From Lathyrus oleraceus (lineage: Eukaryota; Streptophyta; Magnoliopsida; Fabales; Fabaceae): a DNA stretch of 64,000 nt. Shown here piece by piece: positions 11,757 to 23,268 of this stretch; position 1 is the first letter of the stretch; every line of letters begins with the position of its first letter. A program made the position numbers and the translations under genes. The stretch is taken from contig NC_066584.1 of NCBI RefSeq assembly GCF_024323335.1, positions 433,995,408-434,059,407 of the forward strand, in the 5' to 3' direction. Under the pieces are notes generated by a model. That model was not told where the DNA came from. It did not search any database and saw nothing but the letters and a program-made list of their open reading frames with translations.

Positions 11757-12079
11757 AAAGATCAGCACTGTCACTCATCCGGAAGAGTAATGGTTCTTGT
11801 TTCTCAATTTTATTTGCATGAAAGCCATACGTGTTTCCCGACACGTACTGGTTCATTGTAAGGGCCACCTCATGTTAAATTTTGCAACAATTTGCATCAT
11901 TAATAAATGGATGTTTTTCAGTCAAAAAGCGGTGTTCCCTGTCTTTCATTTATTTTTGCAGTTTAAAAACAAATAAAAATGGCAATGTTTGTTTTCTTTT
12001 TTTTCTTTTTTTGATTTGTCTCGTTCCGAATTCAAAAATAATTCTCCGGATCTCGTTGATAACAATTTGGTTACACCTC
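11757..12079 (+). other. gag-pol gap, no gene seen
   Basis: T-rich non-coding stretch (TTTTCTTTTTTTTCTTTTTTT near 11993). Protease motifs were not found, so the protease part appears to be lost. Confidence 0.5.
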
Positions 12080-13545
12080 ATATGACTTCGACAAACCTAT
12101 CTATCATGCCGAAGAAGAAGGCGAAGAAGATTGTGATCTGCTGGAATTAGCCAGGTTGTCAAAATAAGAGGAGAAGGTGATTCAGCCGCACGAGGAGCGG
12201 GTTGAGGTTGTTATTCCAAGCACCGCCGAGGTCAGGAAGGAAAAAAATTGGGGCCGCTTCAGAGGCGAGTCGAGAGCAGAATGGTAGCCCTGTGGAAAGA
12301 GCATGTGGATATCTTCACCTGGTCGTGTCAGGATATGCCAGGGTCGGATACCGATGTCGTTGTGCACAAGCTGCCATGGAGAGAAGATTGTCCTCTAAAG
12401 AAGCAGAACGCCAGTGCCTGTATCAGAGAGCCATGGTGACTTTGTTTCATGATATGATTCATCATGAAGTTGAATGCTATGCTATGATAGCAAAGTCCCA
12501 AGCAGGAGAGGGGCATCTGGCAGACCAAGGCAAGTCGTTTGACCGGTGGAGATAATTCAAACTGAGGTTGAATTCAGATAAGTGCACTATCAGAGTGCGG
12601 TCCGGTAAGTTGCTGGGGGTTTATTATAAGTAAGAGAGGAATCGAGGTCGATCCTGCTTTAAAAAAAAAAAAAAAAAAAAGGAAAACTGCCTAAATCGAG
12701 AATGGAAAGAGAGGTTCTGGTCTCCTTGGGTAGATTGAACTACATGTCATGGTTCACATCTCCTCTAACAGCCACGGGTGAACCCATAGTCAAGCTGTTG
12801 AAAAAAGATCAAGCGGTCAGGTGAAATAATGATTGCCGAGGGGCATTGAAAGAATAAAAGAAAAAGTTGCAGGAGCCTCTGATTCATGTGGAAGGAACAA
12901 CTGTTAATCTGGTACTTGACAGCCCTCGAGGAGTCTATGAGGTGCGTACTGGGGCAGCATGACGAGTCTTGTCGAAAAGAGCATGCAATTTACCTTAGCA
13001 AAAAGTTTGCCGACTGTGAAACAATACATTCACTGTTCGAGAAAACTTGATGTACTTTGGCATAGGCTGCTCGCCGACTGAGACAGTATATGCTGGTTCA
13101 TACCACTTTGTGGATTTCGAGATGGATTCGATCAAGTATGCGCTTGAAAAGCCAGCATTGACCGGACAAGTTGCGAGAGGATAGACGATTTTGACTGAAT
13201 ACGATATTCAGTACACCTCTCAGAAAGCAATTAAGGGGAGTGTATTGTCTGATTACATCGCTCCGCAACCCGTTGAGGATTATCAACCGATGAAGTTTGA
13301 GTTCCCTGATGAGGACATCTCGAGGTACTCTAATCGAAAGATTGAGAGTAACCGATCCCGGAGGAGGGGCCTGACCCTGAATCTGAACGGGTTCTGATGT
13401 CTGATGGGGTTAATGTGAAGGAGTTAGTGCTGTTGTGGTTACGCCAAAAGGGATCTCATGTTCCCTTCGTTTCCCGGATAGCATTTGAATGCACCGACAA
13501 TGTGGCAAGTACGAAGCTTGTATACCGGGTATCAAACCTCGGTGC
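12080..13545 (+). pseudogene. Ogre pol remnant (RT ends and RNase H), multiply broken
   Basis: Recognisable pieces lie in shifting frames. The pol N-terminal segment (EEEGEEDCDLLELARL, near 12110) comes first, then DMPGSDTDVVVHKLPW near 12340. Next is the end of the RT palm (NSDKCTIRVRSGKLLG near 12570-12620), with no YxDD box before it. An A20 run at 12661 is followed by GRLNYMSWFTSPLTATGEPI (about 12725). RNase H pieces include YHFVDFEMDSIKYALEKPAL (13100) and TEYDIQYTSQKAIKGSVLSD (13195). Stops and frameshifts are frequent. The catalytic RT core is deleted, so the element is non-autonomous. Confidence 0.82.
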
Positions 13546-14167
13546 GCCTACTGGGGCAACGCCTTTCTAGTTAGTATATGGAATGGAAGCCGTGCTACCG
13601 GTTGAGGTTCAAATTCCCTCTTTGAGAGTCCTGATGGACGTAAAATTGCAAGAGGCGGAATGGGTAAGAATCCGGTATGAAGAGCTGAGCCTGATTGAGG
13701 AAAAGAGGCTGGCAGCCATCTGTCATGGGCAGTTGTACCAGTAACGGATGAAGCGTGCTTTTGACCGAAAGGTACGACCTCGGGTATATCACGTGGGTGA
13801 TATGGTGCGGAAAAGGATCCTTCCTCCTCAAAACGATCGTAGGGGCAAATGGACACCCAATTATGAAGGTCCATTCGTGGTCAAGAAGGTTTTCTCTGGC
13901 GGAGCCTTGTTGTTAACGACCATGAATGATGAGGATTTTCCATCCCCTGTGAATGCGGACGCAGTTAAAAAAATACTTCGTATAAAGAGACCCGCTGGAC
14001 GAAAAGAACAAAATAGTCCAGGCAAAAATGGGCATCCCGGCGAACCAAAAACAGAAGGAAAGGTTCGGGCAAAAATTAGGGATAAAAAAAGAAAAGAAAT
14101 TGTACACCCGGCAAGTCGAAAACCTGAGAAGGCGACTTGGGCAAAAAAGGGTATCCCGGTGGACTGA
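13546..14167 (+). pseudogene. Ogre integrase C-terminal remnant
   Basis: Begins mid-domain after a stop (LVYGMEAVLPVEVQIPSLRV) and continues through a stop at 13742 into MKRAFDRKVRPRVYHVGDMV and GKWTPNYEGPFVVKKVFSGG, the integrase C-terminal DNA-binding fold found in Tat elements. The zinc-binding and DDE parts are absent. A Lys/Gly-rich tail (PGKNGHPGEPKTEGK) runs to TGA at 14165. Confidence 0.85.
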
Positions 14168-14837
14168 AAACCTGAAAGGGCGGTCCAGGCAAAAGAGGGA
14201 TTGAAACGAACAACTGCGTCTAGCATGATCGTTTGCGCTTTGGTTAAAGCATCATGGATAATACCCGGTAGGGAGCGATCAGAAGCGTCTTATTCAGAAG
14301 GCAGAAAACGGAGAGTCTGAGGACATATGGGGTGTAACCGAGTTGGAACTCGATGAGATCACGGGTTTCACATTGCCATTAGGATGGATTTTTTCCTTTT
14401 GTGCAATTACCTCTTTTCAGGAATTGCTTCCTTTGTATTGCTCAATTTGAGCCACACTTTTTCCAGTCAATAAAATGCATATTCAGTCAAATAATTTTGT
14501 TTTTTGTTTTTCATTACTGCTTTGATTGCAAAAACATCCGATTATTTTGATAAAGAATCTTGCATTTTAAGACATACAGGTTCCTTCCAATGCATGTTTA
14601 TAAGATTGAAAGCTTGAAATCTTATTCGGAAGGTTAAGTGACCCAAGTGGTGAAATCTTGACACGCCTGGGGCATGGTTTTATCTAACGATCTATTTTGC
14701 GGGAACTGTTAGATATTTTCACTCACTTGCAGGTTGTGATGTGGAAGCTGTTGACAAAACAAATACCCGTGGGAGTCCAATCAGGGACGAATGTATGAAG
14801 GAATGACGAAGAGACGTTGAGACGTACGACGATCCTT
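14168..14837 (+). other. Ogre 3' untranslated region, proximal part
   Basis: No coding signal on either strand. AT-rich stretch near 14480-14560. Nothing else recognised. Confidence 0.5.
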
Positions 14838-15026
14838 GAATGATAATCAAGAAGACTCTTCAAAATCGGAAGATTGGAAAGTCTGTAGAAATTCCCCGCA
14901 GAGTCCAATCAGGGATAAGCGAGATAGAGAAACGACGGGAAGACGACGAGAGAGCCGTCCGACGACCTTTGGAATTAATCAAGAAGACTCTTCAAAGTTG
15001 GAAAATTGAAAAGTCTGTATAGTCCC
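14838..15026 (+). repeat. Direct repeat, period about 134 bp
   Basis: AATCAAGAAGACTCTTCAAA plus a diverged GGAAAGTCTGTA-type end occurs at about 14844-14886 and again at 14978-15020. The tract between repeats the theme CAGAGTCCAATCAGGGA also seen at 14772. Confidence 0.75.
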
Positions 15027-15189
15027 AGGAGTTCGCTCTCCGTCGAGCGCGGAGCGATTGGGAATACAAGATGATGGAGCAGAAAAGGTCCAGACGAGTC
15101 TGGGAGTTCTCAAAAGTGGAAAGCTGATACGAGATTGGGAGGCGGATACCGTGGTTCGACGAGTCGACGGGTGTTCTATACCAACTTTT

Positions 15190-15790
15190 CGCATTTCCCC
15201 CAGCTAGGTCCCCAAGCAGAGTTGAGAGGAGTAACTCCCCAGCAGATCCAAGGTCTATGGTTCCCCTAGCAGGGTCAGGATGGTTATCCCCGGCAGGTTT
15301 AAAACGGTGTTTCCTCAGCAGCCAGGCCTGAAGGTTGCTATTCCCCGAGTGGAGCGGGTTTCAATGAAATATATCTCCAGCAGTGTTCATCCTACCAGTG
15401 GATCGGATGAGTTTCCGTAGCAGACTGATATCTGCATCCCCAGCAGGTGTCAGATCGGTGCTTCCCCAGTTGCCAGGCCTGGAGGTGGCTGTTTCCCAGC
15501 AGAGTATCTGTGAGCATTTCCCCAGTGAAGTCGTCAGGTATCTGTGAGGGTTTCTCGAAGCAGAGTCGAGATTTGTATCCTCGGCAAGTCGAAGATTGTT
15601 GTATCCCCACAAAGTTGGTGGTGCTAATCCCCAGCAGTTTCCCGAGCGGATTGGGTGCAAAGGAAGTTCTTCCCCAGCGAGGGTTGCCTTTTCCCAGCAG
15701 CAGTGCTATTCCCCAGCAGGGTGGAGAGCGGAGTGTTGACGAGTTCCTCATCAGAGTGTCTCGTGCTCCTTAGGAGAGTCCCTTGAGGGG
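15190..15790 (+). repeat. Degenerate CCCCAGCAG repeat field
   Basis: About twenty short, irregularly spaced copies of TTCCCCAGCAG or TCCCCAGCAGG with variable intervening text. The period is not regular enough to call a clean satellite. Variable repeat-rich 3' regions are a known property of Ogre elements. Confidence 0.75.
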
Positions 15791-15959
15791 GATACTTTTT
15801 ATGCATTCATCATGTAGAATAAGCATAGCATGTTGCATAGAAGAATAAATCGCGTAGCATTTCCATAATTTTGGAGCATTACGCAGAAAAAGTCATTCAT
15901 CATTGCAAGCATAAGCTAGTCTCAAGCTGTGGTATTCGTTTGAGAAGTGGTTTTGCTCG

Positions 15960-16922
15960 AAGATGAAGAGGTTACTCCGAGGAGTTTAGCCTCATGATTT
16001 TAATCAAAGGTACCCCAGTAGTGCGATACTGGAGGAAGTTTCTGTCGTGCGAGACAGCAGTTGGAAGGTGTTACTCCGAGGAGTCTAGCATCAGGATTTC
16101 TAATCAGAGGTGTTCCCCAGTAGTACGATGCTGGAGGAAACTTTTCCTCGGACAGAGATGGGAATGTTACGCGATCAGCGCGACTTGAGCCGTGGTTACC
16201 GCTTGAGATTTGGTTTTGCCGGACAGTGAAGACGATACTCCGAGGAGTTCAGCATTGTGAGTTTGGAGCAACAGTATTTCCCATTCATTAGTAAGTGTCT
16301 GGTCGAGCTTTCTTTGATGTCAGTAAACATCATCATTCGATGTCCAGTAAACGTCGAGTTATTTCCCAGTCATTGTTTAATGTCTGGTCGATCATTGTTT
16401 GATGCCTGTCAACATCATTGTTCGATGCCTGTCAACATCATTGTTCGATGTCCTGTCAACATCATTGTTCAATGCCTGTCAACATCATTGTTCGATGTCC
16501 TGTCAACATCATTGTTCGATGTCCTGTCAACATCATTGTTCGATGTCCTGTCAACATCATTGTTCGATGTCCTGTCAACATCCTTGTTCGATGTCCTGTC
16601 AACATCCTTGTTCGATGTCCTGTCAACATCATTGTTCGATGTCCTGTCAACATCATTGTTCGATGTCCTGTCAACATCCTTGTTCGATGTCCTGTCAACA
16701 TCATTGTTTGATGCCTGTAAACATCATTGTTTGATGCCTGTAAACATCATTGTTTGGTGCCTGTAAACATCAGTGTTCGATGTCCAGTAAACGTCAAGTT
16801 TTATCCCAGTCATCAGTCAGTGTCTGGTTGAAAGTGTTACTCTGAGGAGTGCAGCATCATGACGTCAGATCAACAATGTTCTCCAGTAGTGCGATACTGG
16901 ATGTGTTTTTCCGTCGGACGGA
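15960..16922 (+). repeat. Repeats of about 100 bp built from small hairpins
   Basis: ACTCCGAGGAGT occurs at 15974-15985, 16073-16084 and 16237-16248, and as ACTCTGAGGAGT at 16839-16850. CCAGTA...TACTGG follows at 16015-16032 and 16883-16900, with a G-T wobble version (CCAGTA...TGCTGG) at 16117-16134. TCCGTC-G-GACGGA is at 16910-16922. The minisatellite array sits between the third and fourth copy. Confidence 0.75.
16395..16790 (+). repeat. 24-bp minisatellite, about 16 units (right copy)
   Basis: Same unit order as 1070-1465. The flank at 16310-16370 has two looser copies (AACATCATCATTCGATGTCC), suggesting that the array grew from this sequence. Confidence 0.95.
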
Positions 16923-16949
16923 GATGGAAGTGAAATCGAAGGATGTTAC

Positions 16950-17600
16950 GCGATCAGCGCGATTTTCGGGGCTCAATCGGAGAAAGGGAGATGCTGAGGC
17001 ATTTTCTGGGGGTTCAAATGAAGATTGGAGTTGAAGAATACATCCGAGATGAGGTCCTTAGGATTATCTTCTGTTCATGTGTCGCCTTAGACTTTGGCGG
17101 GGTCCAATAGAAGTCGTTATGGGTGTCTTCTGAGGAAGAATTACACATGTTACCTTCCTTTTGTGAAGGTGTACCCTCTGATATGTCGCCCTCAGAGTGG
17201 TTTGGTGTTATTTCCGTCATTGCCAGCGGAATTATCACGAGAGATGGGAGAACGGGGTTCAAATGGAGAAAAGGAAATGTTGCGACATTTTCTGGAGATC
17301 GGGGTTCAAACGGAGAAAAGGAAGTGTTGAGGCATTTTTTGGAGAGTGGGGTCCAAATGGAGAAAAGGAGACACGAGGTGTTTTCTGGAGAATGGGGTTC
17401 ACATTGGCGATCACACGTTATCGTCAGGCGACTGGGGTTCAAACTGGAGAATGGGGTTCATTATTTTGGCAAACAGGAGAACGGGGTTCAAATGCAGTGA
17501 TCCGGGATCATTTGCGCAAAAGAAAATTTCGGGGTTCAAGAAAATAAAAAAAAGAAAATTTCGGGGTTCAAGAAAATCAAAAAAGAAATATAATCCCCAG
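16950..17600 (+). repeat. GGGGTTCAAA-type degenerate repeats
   Basis: Roughly ten copies of a GGGGTTCAAA(T/C)GGAGAA-like unit at irregular 25-60 bp spacing, ending in a run of AAAATTTCGGGGTTCAAG units. Equivalent to 1625-2275. Not coding: open frames run in all three forward phases. Confidence 0.75.
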
Positions 17601-17870
17601 CGGATGTGTGGTGTTCTAACACATGGTTATCCCTGTGCTACCATTTATTTTGGTATCCAGGTTGATGTTGCTGTATCGGTGATCAGGCCGACTTTCTCCG
17701 TACCAGACGGATTCTTCTTCAAGATTGTGTTCTTCGCCGATTCTGACAGGCGTTGTTAATTATTTTCTCACCAGAGTGCAAATTATTCGTCTGTTCTTGG
17801 TATTCAATCACTCTTCATCCTGATCATCTGAAAGCCGAGGCTATTCATATCGACAGGTTCACAGTGGATT

Positions 17871-17883
17871 GAATAGGGGCAGC
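17871..17883 (+). promoter_or_regulatory. Ogre polypurine tract (right copy)
   Basis: GAATAGGGGCAGC directly precedes the 3' LTR start TGTAACACC. Confidence 0.8.
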
Positions 17884-20800
17884 TGTAACACCTCAAAATT
17901 TGCCCTCCTCTCTTGGGACTAGCATAACATATTGCATATCATTTTTAGGTCATTAGGCATTGCATATGGCATATCATGTGGTTACATTGTGCAAGTCATC
18001 CTCCTAAGTCTTGATCAGAAGATGGAGAGGTTATGTGCAAGCTAGGGTTTCATTGGATTGGATCACTAATCATCTGAGGATATGGTGGTTCAAATTAGGG
18101 TTTTGATTCTCAAGGAGATTGAGCTACATCTTGATTGAAATAATACATCATCATCATCATGGTCTTGATATTATCCAAGAGGTGCAAGAGATTGATCAGC
18201 TACCTTGGGATTAGGGTTTTGACCACTGGTCAACCCTAATCAATTGCATTGGGCCAAGCAGGGCATAGCAAGGAGATGGGGTCTATAATGGATATGGGGA
18301 TCATCACATGATTGTATTGAGCTTGTGGAGGCTAGGGTTTCACCATTGAGCCATTTCATCAGAGAATTGGGGCTCAGATTGATCAGTGCATTGCCAAATT
18401 CATCTATCAGTTGAAAAGTCAATTGTGGTCAACTGTGCTTGATTTTATGGATTTGGAGGTGGGAGAGAGTTGGATATACTTCATTCATGTTGAAACAAGT
18501 TTCATTTGACATGTCAAAGCTCAAGAATGAAGAAAATAAAGTCAGGACAAAAATTGCCAAAAATAGAAAGTGACTTGTAATGGAAGTTTCCAAAAATGGA
18601 AAGTTTTTCACCACAAAATTACATGTCCAAAAAAGCTTCAAATGAAAATTTGTTCAACATGAAAGTTGTAGATCTTGGTCTCACCTTTCCAAAAAGTCCA
18701 AGAACTTAAAATTCCCATGTATGGTTGGCAAGTTATGGTCCATTCATTTTCCAAAAATACCTATAATCAAAGTGGCATAACTTTCACATGGAATGTCCAA
18801 AATGGTTGATCTTTTTATGAGCAAACTCCATTTGACATGTACTTTCATGGTGCATAATCAAAATTCATCAAAATTGGTCAATGCAAAAGGTCAATTTTCA
18901 AGTGCACTAATTAAAATCCAAGGGCAAAATGGTCCATGTTGGGAAATACATGGAATTTTGGAATGAGGATTTTTGCAACACATCACAATTGCCAAATAGA
19001 AGTTGTTTGAGCTGTCATGAGCTGTCATGGTTCAATATTTGGCAAGGGCATTTTGGAACTCTCACTTAAATTTCACATTATGCTAATCACATGAGTTTTT
19101 GCTAATTGGTGATTAAGAGAGTGATTAAGGGATAGTATAAATGTTTAATCATAACAGAATTACAATGAGAATCACAATTCACAAGAAATCTAACTAACTT
19201 TCCCTCCATTTTCTCCAAAAACTCTTCAATCTTCATCAAACTTTTTTTGATCCAAACTCCATCAAATCTCAACCAAATTGCAAAATTCTTTTTGATTCGT
19301 GTTCCTTGAACCTTCATCTACATCTGTTTTGGTAAATTAGTGGAAGAAGCTACAAGATTCGTGACTGTTCAAAGGAAGCTCAACAATGGAGTTTTGATAA
19401 TTCTTCCAATTGAAGCAACCTCGAGCCAAGGATCTTGCTCCATTCACCTTCCTATACCTTGATGTACATCTGTTTTTGGTTTTGGCTTGAAGAAACATCC
19501 AAATTCATCACTGCTCCATCATAAGGTGCAAAATTCGAAACTCACTATTGCTTAAATTATTATATGCGTCTTGTAGATCGTTCATCATAGGTTAACATGC
19601 TGCTTGTGGTTTGTGAATTGATTGAGTGTAGAAAGAGAAATCACAATTTTAAGTTTGATGTTCATTTCTTTTTTTGGTTCGATTCGTGATGTATAGTGAG
19701 AGTTAGGAAAAATCGTTGTCATATTCGTAACCTACGTTGAGAGACGGAGAGATTGGTATATCGCTTGTGCAATTTCGTGAAGAAAAGTTCGTAACCGAAG
19801 CTGGCGTTGAAGAAGCGATGAACGCGTGATGAACATGAACAATTCTGGAAAAATAAGCTGTTCAATCCGTTTCACAGCGTGGCCATTTTCGAAAACTTGT
19901 TTCCCACTAAAACCGGCCAACCAGAAGCTGCCACGCAATAAATGAGGCTGTACCACGTTTTGGACTATTTACGGAACTGCCATTGCAAGCTTATTTAATT
20001 CATTTAACCATTAAATAATTATTCCATAAATTAACAAATCTTCTAAAATTCACATAAAATCCAATTCTAATCCAAATTTAATGGGACTTTTTTTGTTAGA
20101 TTCATAATTTTCTCTAGTTTTTTATAGGTATGATAACACAAGTTGTGCTTGGAGAATTTTTGACTTTGCCTATTGATCTTTGACTTGTGTGCATCTTGTG
20201 TATGTTTCACCATATCCTTCATGAAATACTCATACATTATCCAAATTGAATGAAATTTCACATGCTTGTTCTGGACATCTTGATGGTGATTTTCATGTAT
20301 AGTTTGTGAATTTTGGATCTCTGGTTTGGTAGATATGATGTGTGCAAGTTGAGTGTGACAATTTGTGTCACACTAGGTTAGGTCAATTTCATGAATTTAT
20401 TTGACATACCTATGCTTTTCCAATTGATCTCAAATTTTGCATGCTGTGTCTTGTATATGTCTAGTTTCACCATGATTTTTTGTATGAATTGTGGATTCAT
20501 TTTCCATTTAATTGAGATTTTTGATTGCTGTTTAGCATTTTTAGGGCTTTGTTTGAGTGTTTGTCTTCCAAGTCTTGTGAAATGCTCATACCATATCATA
20601 TGAATGTGAAATTTGATGGAGTGATTCACAACATGTTTAGATGTAGTTTGGCTTTGGTCCCATTCATTTCTTAATTGTTTTCACTGTTTGGCATTTGATT
20701 GAAGTTGATGCTCATTTTGCTACCATGTGTTGACTTGTTTGGATTTCTGCTGAATTCATGATTTTATTAGCCTGGCTTAGGAATGTTGAATTGCTCCAAT

Positions 20801-23096
20801 TTTTTGTGTGAATGATCATTGATATGTCAAGATAACATGTAATGTTTTCTGGAATTTTTTATGGAGTTTTCTAATTGATTGATAATTTTCTTCTCTGTGT
20901 GCTCATTTGGTAACCTTGTGTGACACATGTTGGCATTTCATTTGTGAATTTTTCATATGGTATTGGATGAAGATGAAATTTGATATGTGGACTGTAGACA
21001 CATTATAGGACATCATGGTTTTGATCCCATTCATTTCTTAATTGTTGTCACTGTTTTATGATTTTTGGAAGTGGATGCTTGTTTGGATGCCTTGAATTGG
21101 CTTGTATAAATATGTATGGACTTCTTGATTTTCATTGACCTACTTCCTTTTGTCCAATTGAGCTGAAAATTGACATGCTATACATTGAATGTGTCCTGTT
21201 TAGGTGTGAATGTTTGTGGAATTAATTGAATTGTTTTGATATGGATTTGATTGAGATAGTTCTGTTTGGTCATTTGAAGTTGCAAATTACATGATTGATG
21301 TTAAATTGTGCATGAAATGATAATGGTGAATGGTATGAGCATGGGACCAATTGCAATTGCTTTTAATTTGTTTGAATGTGATTTTGGTTGGTTTGCACTT
21401 GCTGTTTTGATTTTTTTATCCCCCTTGGACCCTAGGCTTGGCCTAGTGGTCTAGTTTCTCACATTTGGTTTGGATTTTCAGGTTGAAATGCAAAAGGCTT
21501 AAAGGAAAAAGTGCAAGTTGACTAAATTGAGTTTTGTTTGATGTTGTCCACTAACATTGGTTTTGTGTTGTAGGGTTTGATGCTTGAGCATGAGCCCATG
21601 GCTTGCACTTATGTGCATTAACTTGTGTTGTCTGTATAGATTGACTTTTGCTGTTTACTGTTGGTTTGTCTGAGTACTGATGATGCTTGATTGATTTCAG
21701 GTACATTTAGTCGCTTACAGTTCTTTAAGAACTTGCTTGCTGCTGCTTGGTTTTTAAACCAGTTGAGGTAGACTCTCTTGTCTCCATGTAGTCTGGAAGA
21801 CCTGGCTTGTTATTTAGCCAGGCAACTGTCTGAAGTCCTCCTTAAGAGGCGATGTCTGTGATTGTTTACTTTTGTGCCAAACAGGTAAAGACCTCTATGA
21901 GGCAATTGGCGGAACCCAAGGGATATGCAATCTATCCCCCGCTATTCTGTTGAGTCGTCCCTCTGCTCACACCACTGTGTTGATGCATTGGGACACAAAC
22001 CCAAGATCTTGTACTTTGTACAGTTGTGTCAGAGTCTTTGAGCGTAGAAGGGTCCCTCCATTCTGGACCCACGCTCCTTTGTCTAAAGCTCTCCCTGGAC
22101 AGGGATAAGAGCTGTGAAGTCTAATCTTCACTCACCTCTCATCAGCTTCACCTTAGCCCCTCAATGGCAAGGTTAAGAGCTAAAACTACCTCTGTACAGA
22201 TGACTTGCTTCGGCGGTCGAACCATTGTTTGAGCCCACTTGACTGGATATAGTGTGTGCTTTGTGAATATTTGTTTGAAATGTTTGTTTTGTTTGTTGAT
22301 GCTTGCATGCTTGCTTTCTTCCGGGATAGGATTAGCTTGCTGTTGTGCAAGTAGGTAGAAACCACAACATAGGGCAATGGTGCATGATAACACTAGGCTC
22401 GAGTACAGCTCCCTGGTAGTGTGTCTCCCCTTGGTTTCTGGCTAGAATTTCTTTCCCTTTCAGGGGAACTACATCGCCCTGATCCTCGTTCCAGACGAGG
22501 TATGTAGGCAGGAGACCGTGCGAGGTCTCTCCGGGCACCTTTTTTTTTTGTGTGCGTTTGCTTGTTAACCCTTTTGTGTGTCAGGATATGGATGTAAGCC
22601 CAGCGATTGGCTGTTCGTATCCTGACTGTGTTTGTTTGGTTCGGATGCTGATGTAAGTCCAGGGATTGGCATTCAGGCTCCATGTTTGCCTGTGGGTGTG
22701 TGTGTCTCGTTTGGCGTGCGTGAGCCGAACTACGGCAGCTCTGATTCTCGTTCCAGACGAGATACGTAGGCATAGGATGCGATGTCCTAGCGAGCTCTCT
22801 TCCTCTTAACCCCACCTGTGTTGTCTTCGGTGCCTGTGTGTGTGATGTCTGTTTGTTTTAGCAACCTTTTCTTTCTTTTAGAGCGTGGATCCCGTCGAGT
22901 ACGACGGACGTGAGGGGTGCTAATACCTTCCCCTTGCGTAACCGACTCCCTTACCCTTTCTCTTTGGTCGCGAGACCATGCTTTTTCCAGGTTTCTCTGA
23001 GCGTTTCCTTTCCCTATCTTGGGATAAATAACGCGCAGTGGCGGCTCTGTGTTGTTTTTGTTTTAGCCCGCCGGTTGTTTTTTCGCGGATGCCACA
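17884..23096 (+). mobile_element. Ogre 3' LTR, complete
   Basis: 5213 bp, TGTAACACC...GATGCCACA, aligned end to end with 2560-7773. Its right end is joined to the target duplication ATCAT at 23097. The stem-loops recur at 22484-22500 and 22746-22762. Confidence 0.95.
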
Positions 23097-23180
23097 ATCA
23101 TGACGAAGGGAGTGCAGGTCGAAGTGTTCAAAAGACTAAGAGCTATGATGAATGTAGATAGCTTAGACACAATGAATTAG
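23097..23180 (+). pseudogene. Ty1/copia RNase H C-terminus (continuation of 1-887)
   Basis: After ATCAT (23097-23101) the frame reads MTKGVQVEVFKRLRAMMNVD and ends at TAG 23178-23180. Joined to 887 across the Ogre insertion it completes the usual copia C-terminus. Confidence 0.92.
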
Positions 23181-23186
23181 GTAGTG

Positions 23187-23268
23187 TGTTGAATTGTAAT
23201 TTCTTGTGTCGAAACAAGTTGCTCGACAGAGCAAGGAAGTGTCGAACCACCTAGTGTGTTGAGTTGTG
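23187..23268 (+). mobile_element. Decayed copia 3' LTR, left part
   Basis: Starts TGTTGAATTG shortly after the pol stop. Cut at 23268 by the Athila insertion and continued at 48473. The start is inferred from the matching CAACA end at 48883. Confidence 0.75.
23264..23268 (+). repeat. Target site duplication TTGTG, left copy (Athila insertion)
   Basis: TTGTG precedes the TGTTAGATACCC terminus and recurs at 48468-48472 right after the ...ACATTCAACA terminus of the last LTR. Confidence 0.93.

Noticed and set aside
12661..12680. A20 run as the tail of an inserted LINE or SINE
   Set aside because: No flanking target duplication or retroposon body; RT-derived sequence lies on both sides, so it is more likely local expansion at a deletion scar.
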